Below, in pieces: positions 10,118-18,939 of a stretch of 64,000 bases of DNA. This stretch comes from Candidatus Omnitrophota bacterium (GTDB taxonomy: Bacteria; Omnitrophota; Gorgyraeia; Zapsychrales; Zapsychraceae): the NCBI GenBank assembly GCA_020632495.1, contig JACKFL010000006.1:1364001-1428000 (forward strand). Direction: 5' to 3'. The position numbers were made by a program, and so were the translations under genes. The notes under the pieces are model-generated. The model was not told the origin of the DNA. It ran no database searches and saw only the letters and a program-made list of their open reading frames with translations. Positions within the stretch are counted from its first letter, which is position 1; each line of letters starts with the position of its first letter.

Positions 10118-10656
10118 AAATCGTCAATATACTTGCTGATTAACTTTTTGCTTTTTGCCTCGTCGAGATGTTCCTCGATAATCTTGGAGGCCAGCTCCAC
10201 GGCCACTGAAGCGCCCACCTCGCGCAACTCCGCCTGCGCTTCCTTTACCTTTTCGGTCACGTCGCGTTCGGCGTTTTGCAGAATGATTTGAGCTTCTTCC
10301 CGAGCCTGGTCCGTGATGTGACGCGCCGCTTCCTTGGCGGCCTTCCGGCTGTCCTCGATGATCCCCTTGGCCTGTTCCTCGGCTTCGCGAATCATCAGCT
10401 TTTGCGTGCTGGCCAGTTGCTCCAACTCCTGGCGGATCTGCTCGGCGTCCTCCACGGATTTCTTGATGTTCTCCTCCCGCACGTCCAGCGCGGCCAGGAT
10501 CGGCTTCCAGGCAAACTTACCCAGGACCAGGGCGAAGGCGAAAAAACACGTCCACGTCACCAGCATGAGCATAATATCCAACGCCAGGAATTCGGGCAGA
10601 TGGCTCTCCGCATGCATTTCCGCGGCGGCGTCTATGACATTCATCGGTGCACTCAT
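10114..10656 (-). CDS. atpF: ATP synthase b subunit (peripheral stalk)
   Basis: The 180-residue protein has a polar N-terminus, one membrane segment (about residues 27-48, ending FAWKPI) and a long charged amphipathic helix, the pattern of F0 subunit b. It anchors delta and F1 to the a subunit. The N-terminus is about 20 residues longer than in many homologues. It is five bases from atpE and overlaps atpH by four. Confidence 0.94.
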   Translation of the reverse strand: MSAPMNVIDAAAEMHAESHLPEFLALDIMLMLVTWTCFFAFALVLGKFAWKPILAALDVREENIKKSVEDAEQIRQELEQLASTQKLMIREAEEQAKGIIEDSRKAAKEAARHITDQAREEAQIILQNAERDVTEKVKEAQAELREVGASVAVELASKIIEEHLDEAKSKKLISKYIDDL

Positions 10657-10661
10657 GAGAA

Positions 10662-10880
10662 TTATTTCAGGATAATGGTTAAGAGGGCTACGATGATACT
10701 GATAACAGCGACCCCTTCGATCAGGACCGCCGCCAGCAGCATGGCCTGACGAATCTCCTTCGTGGCCTCCGGTTGGCGGGCAATCCCCTCCATGGCGGCC
10801 GCGGCCAGCTTTCCAATACCCATTCCCGCTCCGATAGTTATGAGCCCCACCCCCAAGGCGGCAAATGTTGCGCCAGTCAT
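10662..10880 (-). CDS. atpE: ATP synthase c subunit
   Basis: A 72-residue two-helix hairpin with a Gly/Ala-rich first helix (GAGMGIGKLAAAA), the polar loop ARQPEA, and a second helix carrying the ion-binding carboxylate E55 (VLIEGVAVI). The Glu is followed by Gly-Val rather than Ser/Thr, and the first helix lacks the coordinating Gln, so the sodium signature is missing and proton coupling is expected. It lies 80 bases downstream of atpB; the gap shows nothing I can name. Confidence 0.96.
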   Translation of the reverse strand: MTGATFAALGVGLITIGAGMGIGKLAAAAMEGIARQPEATKEIRQAMLLAAVLIEGVAVISIIVALLTIILK

Positions 10881-10960
10881 ATTCGATCCTTTCGTTAGGT
10901 TTTAATAATTAAATTTGTACTGATTATAGCAATCCCGGAGCGAATGTAAAATTTTTGTTC

Positions 10961-11746
10961 CTAGTGCTCCGGGTGATACATCATGGCAATAAACTGTGCC
11001 GACAATACGGTAAAGACAAACGCCTGAAAGAAAGCAACGATGATCTCCAGGCAGTATACAAACACCACCACCGGAACCACCCCGGGGACAATGACGGCCC
11101 CCAAAACAGCCGTCAATCCGGTCAACGTCAGGATCACAAAGTGGCCGCCCAACATGTTGGCGAACAAACGGATCATCAGTACCGTCGGCTTGATGAAGAA
11201 GCTGAGGACCTCGATAAAGACGCCCAGCGGCGTCAGCCACGCCGGCAGGTCCGGCAGCACGAACGCGCCGCAGAATTTCTTAAGGCCGACCTTCCGTATC
11301 GCCCCCACCGTCATAAAGCCGAACGTTACCAGCATCAATCCTCCGGTCACGTTATAGTTGGCCGTTGCCGTCGAGAATATGGGGATTAAACCCATCAGGT
11401 TCAGAATCAAGATGATAAAAAAGAAGCTGCACAATAACGGGGTCAGCTTCCGGCCGTCCTCTTCGCCCAGCATGGAAATCGCGATATCGTCCCTCACAAA
11501 AATAACCACCGCCTCGATGGCATTGGTCCAGCGGCCGCGCGGGTACTTCCCCTTAAAATCGAAAAAACGCCAAAAGACAAAGCCCAGCAATCCCACAGCG
11601 ATGAATTGCATGACCAGATGCAGACTTAACGGGGCGGGCAGCGGTAGAGTGGGGATAAACGGGAGTTGGAGGTTCCATTCGTGGGAGTTTGCCACGTGAT
11701 GCAGCAAATGGTCCCCCAGAGAAAATTGTTCACCCGTTTGTTCCAT
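10961..11746 (-). CDS. atpB: ATP synthase a subunit
   Basis: This 261-residue membrane protein forms the proton half-channels beside the c-ring. The essential arginine is in LMIRLFANMLGGHF and the C-terminal helices hold the usual polar residues. The N-terminus (HHVANSHEWNL) faces outside. The start at 11746 overlaps the end of the small AtpI-like gene by 17 bases, so the two are probably translationally coupled. Confidence 0.96.
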   Translation of the reverse strand: MEQTGEQFSLGDHLLHHVANSHEWNLQLPFIPTLPLPAPLSLHLVMQFIAVGLLGFVFWRFFDFKGKYPRGRWTNAIEAVVIFVRDDIAISMLGEEDGRKLTPLLCSFFFIILILNLMGLIPIFSTATANYNVTGGLMLVTFGFMTVGAIRKVGLKKFCGAFVLPDLPAWLTPLGVFIEVLSFFIKPTVLMIRLFANMLGGHFVILTLTGLTAVLGAVIVPGVVPVVVFVYCLEIIVAFFQAFVFTVLSAQFIAMMYHPEH

Positions 11747-11999
11747 AACGAATCGTTGTATGAAGTAGGCTGGCGATATAGAGCAGTATAAATACTACAA
11801 TAAATAATATTCGGTTGATTTCTGCCCACAGGATAACACCAACCAATCCGGCAATCAAGCCAAAAATACGGCCCGCATTGCCGGAGATGACGTAGCGTAA
11901 TCCGGCCGCCTCAGAAAGTTTCTCCGCCCCGGTGTTTATCCGGCGCATCGCCCAAAAATTAAGTGCGTTGATCAGGACCGCCCAGGCGCATTCTGCCAT
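11730..11999 (-). CDS. AtpI-like small membrane protein of the ATP synthase operon
   Basis: An 89-residue protein with about four hydrophobic segments, including a final pair around LIAGLVGVILWAE and ILFIVVFILLYIASLL. Its position between AtpZ-like and AtpB and its size fit AtpI (subunit I), which helps c-ring assembly or Mg2+ supply; the sequence itself is poorly conserved. I start it at the ATG at 11999, one base after the upstream stop; the frame stays open further upstream but that stretch overlaps atpZ and is not membrane-like. Confidence 0.75.
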   Translation of the reverse strand: MAECAWAVLINALNFWAMRRINTGAEKLSEAAGLRYVISGNAGRIFGLIAGLVGVILWAEINRILFIVVFILLYIASLLHTTIRYGTNG

Positions 12000-12000
12000 C

Positions 12001-12207
12001 TCACTCGTCCTTTTCCGTACTGATGTCCTTAATGACCCGCCAAATGATGTAGCCGCAATACGCCATGCCCGTGAGGGCTCCGCCGACCGTCCACCAGCGC
12101 CCGCCGGTTTTGACATCCAGCCAGTAGCCGCCGGCGATAAATACGGCAGACCCGACAGCCAGTTGCCAGCCGATGTACATATACTGAAACATCGACCGTT
12201 TGCCCAT
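12001..12207 (-). CDS. AtpZ/AtpI-family small membrane protein
   Basis: A 68-residue protein with two predicted membrane helices. YIGWQLAVGSAVFIAGGYWLD, written here only as its ends YIGWQ and YWLD, is typical of the AtpZ family, as is the following Gly-rich turn. AtpZ genes normally begin atp operons and pair with AtpI. Here it follows the permease-fusion gene by 20 bases, so the ATP synthase genes may be read from a promoter further upstream. Confidence 0.8.
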   Translation of the reverse strand: MGKRSMFQYMYIGWQLAVGSAVFIAGGYWLDVKTGGRWWTVGGALTGMAYCGYIIWRVIKDISTEKDE

Positions 12208-12227
12208 CGCGTCCCCCGCGTTAAATT

Positions 12228-14312
12228 TTACAGGTACAACCGCCGAAACTCGGCGATCCCTTTTTTATCTCCGATGATCGTGAGGCGGTCGCCTTCATGA
12301 AGCATCTTGCTGCCGGTGGGGACAATCGGAATGCCGTCGCGATTGATGATGGCGATCAAGGCTTCCTCCGGCATGTGAATGTCGCGGATACGCCGGTTGA
12401 CCAAGGCCTCGGAACTGGTCCCCATCCGCAGTTTGATATTGAGAAAATTCTCATCCCGCAGCAGGACTTCCTTGAGTTGCTGTTCGTCTTCACAGGCAAG
12501 CCATTCGTCGATGAAGCCCGGATCGTCGACCCGGCCGGCGATCTTGGCCAGGATGCGCAGATGTTGTTTGGGATTCTCTTCCGGGCTCACCAAAAAGAAG
12601 ATCGCATGAATTTCCCCCTGCGGCACGTGCTGCCCCCACAAATCCTCCTCGATCTCCAGATCAACACCTTCCCGCGCGCGCACCATCAGGATCATCGGTT
12701 CAATGATGTGCGACAGACGCATATGCGGCAGCGCCACCCCGCCCGAAACAGGCGTCCCGCCGACCTTTGTCCCTTCCAAGAATTCTTTCTCGATCTGGTC
12801 GACGGGATGCGAAAGTTTAGTCGACAGCATCATCGCGGCCTGCTTGATCACCCCTTCGAAGCTTTCGCGCTCGATCAAATCGATCACCTGTGCCTGCGCG
12901 ATAATCTCTTCAAACGGGTCCTGATCACGCAGCCCCTTTTCCTTCAGAATGCCGCGCAGCTCCGCGTCCAGACCGAGATGACGGTTCTGGCCGAGCCGCT
13001 CGAACACATGCAGAATGGCGCCGCCCCGCTCGACGCGATGCCGGGCATAGTAAAAGAACCAGGCCGTCCCGGCTACCACGAGCCCCGCGCTGAACAGCGT
13101 CGGAGTGATCCCCATTTCAATAATCAACCATGTGGAACTGACGATCCCTATGATAGACATCCACGGATACAGCGGCGAACGGAACCCCGGATCATAGGCC
13201 TCGATACGGCTCTCGCGCATAATGATCACCGCCCCGCAACAAAACGCGAAGACCAACAACTGAAAGGCGCTGGCCAGCTTGGCGATCTTCAGTGGATTGA
13301 GAAACAGGATGATCAGGACGATCACACCGACGGTAAACAAGACACTCACGTAGGGAATTCCCGATTTGGTCAATGACCGGAACTGGCGCGGTAAAAGATG
13401 GTCACGGCTCATGGCCAATGGGTAACGCGAGGCGCTCAGGATGCCCGCATTGGTCATCGAGAAAAAGGCGAGCACGGCCGCGATCGTCACCAGCACCTTA
13501 CCCCAATGCCCTACGATATTTTCCGCGGCCAGTGCGACCGGGGTCAAACTTTTGGCCAGATCATCGATCGGGACCACCCCGACCATTACGATCGTCCCCA
13601 GGACATAGACGATCAATGCGGTGGCAAAGGCCAGCAGCATGCCTCGCGTCAAATTCTTCTCCGGGTCAGCAACCTCCTCGGCCACACTGGTGACCTTGGT
13701 GATGCCCGCGTAACTGATGTAAACGAGACCGGCGGTGGCCAAAATATTGGTGGACCCGTAGTTAAAGAAATTGTCGAAATTCGCCGGCTGCACCTCCCAG
13801 ATCCCGGTGACGATAAATCCTCCAAGCAAGAATAAGATCGCGGCCACCATGATAACCTGCAGCAGACCGATTTCCTTGGCCCCAAGGAGATTGACGACAC
13901 CAAAAAATAAGGCGAACCCCAGCGCCACGGGGATCATGATGTCTCCGGAGATAAACAGGCTTAGATAGGCGCCCATCCCGATCAACGCAAAGGCCGACTT
14001 CAGTACCAGCGACAACCAAGTGCCGATCCCCCCGATAGTCCCTGCGAGCGGGCCCAGACTGCGGTCCAAGAAATAGTAAGCGCCGCCGGCGCGCGGCATC
14101 GCCGTGGCCAGCTCGATCATACAAAACATCGTAGGCACCAGGGGAATCGCTGCGATAAGATAACTGAGGATCATGGCCGGACCGGCCTGTTTGGCGGCTA
14201 AACCGGGAAGGAGAAAAAAACCGGCACTGAGCGTTGTGCCGGTGGCGATGGCATACACATTAATGAGGGAGAGTTCTTTTTTGAGGACCTTATGCTTGGC
14301 AGCTGCGGCCAT
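12228..14312 (-). CDS. APC-family amino-acid permease fused to EIIA-like and RCK_C domains
   Basis: This 694-residue protein has three parts. Residues 1 to about 430 are a twelve-helix APC transporter (start segment TGTTLSAGFFLLPGL, then RAGGAYYFLDRSLGP). About 470-615 is a PTS EIIA (fructose/nitrogen type)-like domain, with the candidate active-site histidine H530 in GVALPHMR. About 620-694 resembles the RCK/TrkA C-terminal ligand-binding domain (EEALIAIINRDG, then GDRLTIIGD). The substrate cannot be read; amino acids or polyamines are likely from the family. The soluble domains suggest activity control by phosphorylation or a small ligand. AGGAGG lies 13 bases before the chosen ATG. It is 20 bases upstream of the ATP synthase genes. 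Confidence 0.85.
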   Translation of the reverse strand: MAAAAKHKVLKKELSLINVYAIATGTTLSAGFFLLPGLAAKQAGPAMILSYLIAAIPLVPTMFCMIELATAMPRAGGAYYFLDRSLGPLAGTIGGIGTWLSLVLKSAFALIGMGAYLSLFISGDIMIPVALGFALFFGVVNLLGAKEIGLLQVIMVAAILFLLGGFIVTGIWEVQPANFDNFFNYGSTNILATAGLVYISYAGITKVTSVAEEVADPEKNLTRGMLLAFATALIVYVLGTIVMVGVVPIDDLAKSLTPVALAAENIVGHWGKVLVTIAAVLAFFSMTNAGILSASRYPLAMSRDHLLPRQFRSLTKSGIPYVSVLFTVGVIVLIILFLNPLKIAKLASAFQLLVFAFCCGAVIIMRESRIEAYDPGFRSPLYPWMSIIGIVSSTWLIIEMGITPTLFSAGLVVAGTAWFFYYARHRVERGGAILHVFERLGQNRHLGLDAELRGILKEKGLRDQDPFEEIIAQAQVIDLIERESFEGVIKQAAMMLSTKLSHPVDQIEKEFLEGTKVGGTPVSGGVALPHMRLSHIIEPMILMVRAREGVDLEIEEDLWGQHVPQGEIHAIFFLVSPEENPKQHLRILAKIAGRVDDPGFIDEWLACEDEQQLKEVLLRDENFLNIKLRMGTSSEALVNRRIRDIHMPEEALIAIINRDGIPIVPTGSKMLHEGDRLTIIGDKKGIAEFRRLYL

Positions 14313-14410
14313 GACCGATACCCGCCTCCTGTTACGCTCCGGGCCATCCCTCCGGCGCCACGCGTGCCTGCAATAAGGCGCGCGGCGACCGATCGCCCGT
14401 CGCAGGCCGT

Positions 14411-15457
14411 TTACATATCACTGGTCTGAAACAAACCGGTCTTTTCGATCTTCGTATAGAACTCGTCGATTTTGGCGGCGATGATCTCTTTGACGGCCGT
14501 GACGGCGGCCTGCCGCTTCAACAAGCTCTCTTCCACCACGGATTCTAGATCATCGATGTGATACAGCGACACGTTGTCAAGCAGGGCGATCTTGGGATCG
14601 ATATTGCGGGGCATCGAAATGTCGACAAACATCAAAGGACGCTGACCGCGGGCCGTCATGGATTTCTCGACCACACCGGCCTCAATCACATAATGCGGCG
14701 CCGATGATGAGCAGACGCACAGGTCGACCAGCGCTAAGGTTTCCCTCATATCACAAAACGAAACCACCTCGGCCTCAAAGCGGGCCGCCAAGTCCCGGGC
14801 ATGCTGTTCGGTACGGTTCATCACGTACAATTTCCGGAATCCCTTGTTGGAAATCTGACCGACGGCGAGTTTGCTCATCTTTCCGGCCCCGACCATCAGC
14901 ACGGACTTGTCGCTGAGACTGCCCAAATCGCGTTCCGCCATCATGATGGCCGCCCAACTGACGGAAGAACCGCCGATGCCGATATCGGTCTCCGCTTGCG
15001 CCTTTTTCCCGGCCCGGATGGCGACATTGGCCAGGATATTGAAATTCTTCAGGAAAAACCCCTTCTGCTGCCCCTTGTCGAAGGCCGACTTCATCTGGCC
15101 AAGAATCTGCCGTTCTCCAATCACCAGCGAATCAAGACCGGCGCAGACCTGCATCAGATGCTCCACCGCGACGCGATCGTGATAGGTATAAAAGTATCCC
15201 ATCAGACCGCTATTGTAGCCAATTCCGCGGATCTGGCAGATGATCATGACCACCCGTTCGATTTCATAATCCGCGTCGATGACATTCACATAGACCTCGG
15301 TGCGGTTGCAGGTCGATGCCACGAAGGCCTCGGTGACGGCCGCATCGGACTTCAATTCACTGAGCAGCAGGTCCTCTTGGATGGGAGTCAGATAAAATTT
15401 CTCGCGAATGGATATCGGGGCCGTCTTGTGGTTGATGCCCACGGCAATAAAGTTCAT
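14411..15457 (-). CDS. hemA: Glutamyl-tRNA reductase
   Basis: This enzyme reduces glutamyl-tRNA to glutamate-1-semialdehyde, the first step of C5 haem synthesis. The 348 residues include the start FIAVGINHKTAP, the catalytic cysteine C50 in STCNRTEVY, and an NADPH-binding domain (VLMVGAGKMSKLAV). The protein ends soon after the linker helix, about 70 residues short of the usual 410-430, so most of the C-terminal dimerisation helices are missing. The stop is clean and no continuation is seen in another frame. It has its own promoter (15496-15524) and lies downstream of hemH. Confidence 0.94.
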   Translation of the reverse strand: MNFIAVGINHKTAPISIREKFYLTPIQEDLLLSELKSDAAVTEAFVASTCNRTEVYVNVIDADYEIERVVMIICQIRGIGYNSGLMGYFYTYHDRVAVEHLMQVCAGLDSLVIGERQILGQMKSAFDKGQQKGFFLKNFNILANVAIRAGKKAQAETDIGIGGSSVSWAAIMMAERDLGSLSDKSVLMVGAGKMSKLAVGQISNKGFRKLYVMNRTEQHARDLAARFEAEVVSFCDMRETLALVDLCVCSSSAPHYVIEAGVVEKSMTARGQRPLMFVDISMPRNIDPKIALLDNVSLYHIDDLESVVEESLLKRQAAVTAVKEIIAAKIDEFYTKIEKTGLFQTSDM

Positions 15458-15495
15458 GCGTTATCTTTCAGTATTACTGTTAAAAGGTAAGTCGG

Positions 15496-15524
15496 AGTAT
15501 AACAAAAAGCCCGTTTCAATTCAA
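15496..15524 (-). promoter_or_regulatory. Sigma70-type promoter of hemA
   Basis: TTGAAT (15519-15524) and TATACT (15496-15501) with a 17-base spacer, read on the minus strand. It lies in the 94-base gap between hemH and hemA and gives a leader of about 32 bases. A short palindrome, CAGTAATACTG, lies within the leader. Confidence 0.7.
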
Positions 15525-15551
15525 ACGATTTTCCGGCGAATCCGCCGCATT

Positions 15552-16595
15552 TCAGGGAGTTTCAACCGCGGCAGGGACAGCGCTGTTGAGGACCAAATCT
15601 TTCAGACAATCGACCCACAGGGGATGGTCGTTCAGGCTGTTGGCCAAGTCGAGCCACTCCCCGCCCTGTGCCACAAATTGCTCATAGTAGGTTTCACCGA
15701 TCTCGACTGTGGTCTCCAGACAATCCGCTACGAACGAAGGTGAAAAGGCCAGAATGCGCTTGACCCCCTGGGCGGCCAATTCGTCGATGACCTTATCGGT
15801 ATAGGGTTTGATCCACGGATCGCGTCCCAGACGGGATTGAAAACTGACCGTGTAGCGGCCTTCCTCTATCCCCAGCCGCTGCACCAGCAACCGCGTGGTT
15901 TCGTAGCACTGCGCCCGGTAACAATACCGGTTGCGGTCGTGCAGGACCGAGCAGCATTTGGCGCTCAGCTGACAGTATCCGGTGGAACTCTTGCGGATTT
16001 GCCGTTCCGGCAGGCCGTGATAGGTAAACAGGTAATGATCGTAGTTTTTTTTCGAGATATAATTCCGTCCGATTTCGGCGAACGCATCCAGAAAAAGCGG
16101 ATGATCGAAAAACTGACTGACGACCTCCAGCCGCGGAAAAGTCTCCATCCGGCGCAATTCTTCAAGGACCTTCTCGATCGACGAACCGGTAGAGGCCGAG
16201 GCGTATTGCGGATACAGCGGAACGACAACCAACCTTTTCAGGCTGCGCAGCGGAAATTTATCCAGCGCCTCGCGGATCGAAGGGTTCTGATAGCGCATCC
16301 CCAACTCCACCTGAAATTCCTCTCCAAGCGCGGCCTGAAGCATTTCGCGAATTTTTAATCCGTAAATCAGCAGCGGTGAGCCGCTCTCGGTCCACAATTT
16401 CTGATATTCGGCGGCTGATTTGGGGGCCCGGAACGGCGCGATGATCCCCTGGACCAGCAAAAACCGTTGCCAGGCTGGGATATCGATGACGCGACCGTCC
16501 ATCAGAAATTCACGTAAATAGCGGCGGACATCCGGCACCTGCGGGCTGTCGGGCGTCCCTAGATTAACCAACAATACTCCGGTGTGAGGACTCAT
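15552..16595 (-). CDS. hemH: Ferrochelatase
   Basis: The 347-residue enzyme inserts iron into the porphyrin. It shows GVLLVNLGTPDSPQ at the start, the metal-site histidine in FTYHGLPE and the acidic segment SPSFVADCLETTVEI. QSRLGRDPWI is the conserved porphyrin-pocket stretch. There is no extra C-terminal iron-sulfur extension. It starts one base after the DAHP synthase stop and is very likely co-transcribed with it. Confidence 0.95.
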   Translation of the reverse strand: MSPHTGVLLVNLGTPDSPQVPDVRRYLREFLMDGRVIDIPAWQRFLLVQGIIAPFRAPKSAAEYQKLWTESGSPLLIYGLKIREMLQAALGEEFQVELGMRYQNPSIREALDKFPLRSLKRLVVVPLYPQYASASTGSSIEKVLEELRRMETFPRLEVVSQFFDHPLFLDAFAEIGRNYISKKNYDHYLFTYHGLPERQIRKSSTGYCQLSAKCCSVLHDRNRYCYRAQCYETTRLLVQRLGIEEGRYTVSFQSRLGRDPWIKPYTDKVIDELAAQGVKRILAFSPSFVADCLETTVEIGETYYEQFVAQGGEWLDLANSLNDHPLWVDCLKDLVLNSAVPAAVETP

Positions 16596-16596
16596 A

Positions 16597-17640
16597 TCAC
16601 TTTCTCAATTTGGTTATAAATTCAGCGATTTCGAGGACCAGCCGGCGCGAATCCTCCCAACCCAGGCACGGATCGGTGATGGACTTACCGTAAACACCGC
16701 CATCCACCGGCTGGGCTCCTTCTTCGAGATAACTCTCGATCATCATCCCTTTCACGATACCGTTGAGGGCTTGGGAGCGCTCCATGTTCTGCAACACCTC
16801 CATCGCCACCCGCGGCTGTTCGCTGAACACCTTGCCCGAATTGGCATGGCTGACGTCCACGATGATCGCCGGGTTGGCAAACCCCTTTTTAAGGTACATG
16901 TCGGTCAACCTCATCAAATCTTCATAATGGAAATTGGGGATATTTCGCCCGTACTGGGTAAAGGCTCCGCGCAGGATGGCATGCGTATAGGCGTTACCGG
17001 GCGTCTTGACCTCCCACCCGTTGTAAATAAAGGTGTGCGGCGCCTGGGCAGCCTGGATGGAATTGAGCAGGACATTCAGATCACCGCTGGTCGGATTTTT
17101 CATGCCGATCGGGATATCCAGTCCGCTGACCGTCAGCCGGTGCTGTTGATTCTCTACGGAACGGGCCCCGATCGCCACGTAACAGAGCAAATCTTCCAGA
17201 TAAGGATAATTCCCCGGATAAAGCATTTCATCGGCGGCGCTCAAATGGGTCTCCTGCAAAGAACGGATGTGCATACGGCGAATGGCCATCAGACCGTCCA
17301 CAATATGCGGTTCCCCCTGCGGGTTCGGCTGGTGCGCCATGCCCTTATAGCCTTCACCGGTGGTACGCGGTTTATTGGTGTAAATCCGCGGGATCAGCAT
17401 CAGCGCCTCCCCGACTTCCTCCTGGAGCGCGGCCAGCCGGTTGACGTATTCCACCACGGCGTCCTCGTTGTCGGCGGAACAGGGACCGATAATAAGCATA
17501 AACTTGGCGGACTCGCCGGTAAAGATAGATATGGCTTCCCTGTCCCGCAAGGCCTTGACCGCCTTGAGTTCGTCGCTTAGCGGAAGTTCAGCCAGGATTT
17601 CTTCTACGGTGGGGATTCTGCGAATATATTCGAAACTCAT
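16597..17640 (-). CDS. 3-deoxy-7-phosphoheptulonate (DAHP) synthase, class I
   Basis: The 347-residue enzyme condenses phosphoenolpyruvate and erythrose 4-phosphate, the first step of aromatic amino-acid synthesis. It has the AroF/G/H pattern: MLIIGPCSADN with the metal cysteine, PRTTGEGYKG, MKNPTSGDLNV and the DVSHANSGK segment. Length matches the E. coli-type enzyme including its N-terminal regulatory extension, so feedback inhibition by an aromatic amino acid is likely, but which one cannot be read. AAGGAG lies ahead of the ATG, and a good promoter (17722-17750) gives a leader of about 75 bases. I assign no letter among aroF, aroG and aroH. Confidence 0.95.
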   Translation of the reverse strand: MSFEYIRRIPTVEEILAELPLSDELKAVKALRDREAISIFTGESAKFMLIIGPCSADNEDAVVEYVNRLAALQEEVGEALMLIPRIYTNKPRTTGEGYKGMAHQPNPQGEPHIVDGLMAIRRMHIRSLQETHLSAADEMLYPGNYPYLEDLLCYVAIGARSVENQQHRLTVSGLDIPIGMKNPTSGDLNVLLNSIQAAQAPHTFIYNGWEVKTPGNAYTHAILRGAFTQYGRNIPNFHYEDLMRLTDMYLKKGFANPAIIVDVSHANSGKVFSEQPRVAMEVLQNMERSQALNGIVKGMMIESYLEEGAQPVDGGVYGKSITDPCLGWEDSRRLVLEIAEFITKLRK

Positions 17641-17721
17641 GTTGGGGTCTCCTTAATTTCTCCCGGTCAGCGTGTCAGATCGGCATCGCGTGTATTTCTA
17701 TAAAGTCCTGAAATTTGGCAG

Positions 17722-17750
17722 ATTATATCATCATTTGACGGGGAGGGCAA
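17722..17750 (-). promoter_or_regulatory. Promoter of the DAHP synthase-hemH unit
   Basis: TTGCCC (17745-17750) and TATAAT (17722-17727), 17 bases apart on the minus strand. The leader is about 75 bases, enough for control, but I see no leader peptide or clear attenuator. Confidence 0.7.
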
Positions 17751-17759
17751 ATTTTTCCG

Positions 17760-18452
17760 TCAGCTTAACAGGGCGGGAAAATCGGTAAATATGCCGTCGA
17801 CTCCCCAGTCCCGCATCCGGTCGATGTCAACCGGATCATTGACGGTCCACACAAATACTTTCAACTGCGCCTCGCGGGCCTCCCGGATAATGCGCGGAGA
17901 GGTCACCCTCAGATTGAGATGGATGGAGTAGGCGCGGATGGCCCGGGCAAACGGAATGAACCCCCACGGCCGGTAGGCCAGCAGCGCGCCGATGCGCACT
18001 TTAGGATGATGTTTTGCCAGTCGTTTGAGGTGCTTCCGGGTAAAGGTGGAGACCACAAACTGATCGTAAGTCCAGCCGTGCCGGGAAACATATTCCCCGA
18101 TAATGTGCAGCACCGGCCCAAGCGTCCCGGGCCCTTTCAGCTCTATGTTGACGGCGATACGCCGGTCGATCAGGTCCAGGACCTCACGCAACGTCGGGAC
18201 CTTCTCCCCTTTCCCCGCATTCAGGCCCTTTAGGTAAGTGAGTGATTTGCGGCTGACGTATCCGGTACCGTCCGTCGTCCGTTCCAGCCGGTCATCATGC
18301 ATCACCACGATTTCCCCGCTGGCGCAGGCGTGCACATCGATCTCCACCATGTCCGCACCGGCCTCGATCGCCTTTTGTATGGAGCCGAGGGTATTTTCGG
18401 GATAAACCCCCTTCGCGCCGCGGTGTCCGATAACCAAGAGGTTATGATTCAT
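17760..18452 (-). CDS. Glycerophosphodiester phosphodiesterase
   Basis: The 230-residue protein is a GDPD TIM barrel without a signal peptide. It has the catalytic start IGHRGAKGVYPENTLGS, the metal-binding MVEIDVHACASGEIVVMHDD segment (described here by its ends), and the late VFVWTVNDP and DGIFTDFP motifs. It hydrolyses glycerophosphodiesters to glycerol-3-phosphate and an alcohol and should act in the cytoplasm. Its start overlaps the rhodanese gene by 11 bases. Confidence 0.93.
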   Translation of the reverse strand: MNHNLLVIGHRGAKGVYPENTLGSIQKAIEAGADMVEIDVHACASGEIVVMHDDRLERTTDGTGYVSRKSLTYLKGLNAGKGEKVPTLREVLDLIDRRIAVNIELKGPGTLGPVLHIIGEYVSRHGWTYDQFVVSTFTRKHLKRLAKHHPKVRIGALLAYRPWGFIPFARAIRAYSIHLNLRVTSPRIIREAREAQLKVFVWTVNDPVDIDRMRDWGVDGIFTDFPALLS

Positions 18453-18936
18453 GATCCGATTTTGGCGCGGCCGGCGTCAGGAGCGCGGAGTCCATGGGCA
18501 ACCCGTTCATGGACCATTCCTCCAACCCGCCTTTGTAGCTGGACACATCCTTGTAACCCAGGAAGACCAGCATCTGGGCCGCCTGTTGGCTCATGGGACA
18601 GCGCGGGTTGCTGCAGTACACGATGATCCGCGCCCCCTTATCCGGCAATGCCGCCTTGATTTCTTCCGGCCTGGCCCGGGCGACGAAAAGTGAACTAGCC
18701 CCCTTGATGTGTGCCTGATCGAAACTGGACTTGGGCCGCACGTCGATCAATGTATACGGGGTGTCGGATTCATACAGTCGCCGCATTTCCGGCAGAGCGA
18801 TAACCTTGACCTGGACATCCTGATAGTCCGCGGGTTCATCACTGCATCCGACATCGACATCACATTCCGAATAATCTCCGGCGCCGGCGGGCGGAGTCAC
18901 CAGAAACATCAGCATCAACAAAAACACGTACCGCAT
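18442..18936 (-). CDS. Exported single-domain rhodanese-like protein
   Basis: The 164-residue protein has an N-terminal signal peptide (about 1-19, ending PPAGAG), a short Cys-containing linker (SECDVDVGCSDEP) and one rhodanese domain. DVRPKSSFDQAHI and the active-site cysteine in IVYCSNPRCP are intact. Such domains transfer sulfane sulfur or handle thiols. It lies 3 bases after moaD, but export to the periplasm argues against a direct role in cytoplasmic molybdopterin sulfuration; cytochrome c assembly genes just upstream offer another context. Confidence 0.85.
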   Translation of the reverse strand: MRYVFLLMLMFLVTPPAGAGDYSECDVDVGCSDEPADYQDVQVKVIALPEMRRLYESDTPYTLIDVRPKSSFDQAHIKGASSLFVARARPEEIKAALPDKGARIIVYCSNPRCPMSQQAAQMLVFLGYKDVSSYKGGLEEWSMNGLPMDSALLTPAAPKSDHES

Positions 18937-18939
18937 ATC

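Noticed and set aside
12297..13376. Plus-strand open frame of about 360 codons over the permease fusion
   Set aside because: Antisense to three recognisable domains; no independent evidence.
14384..14397. GC hairpin after hemA as a terminator
   Set aside because: Five-base stem without a U-tract; transcription probably runs on into the permease gene.
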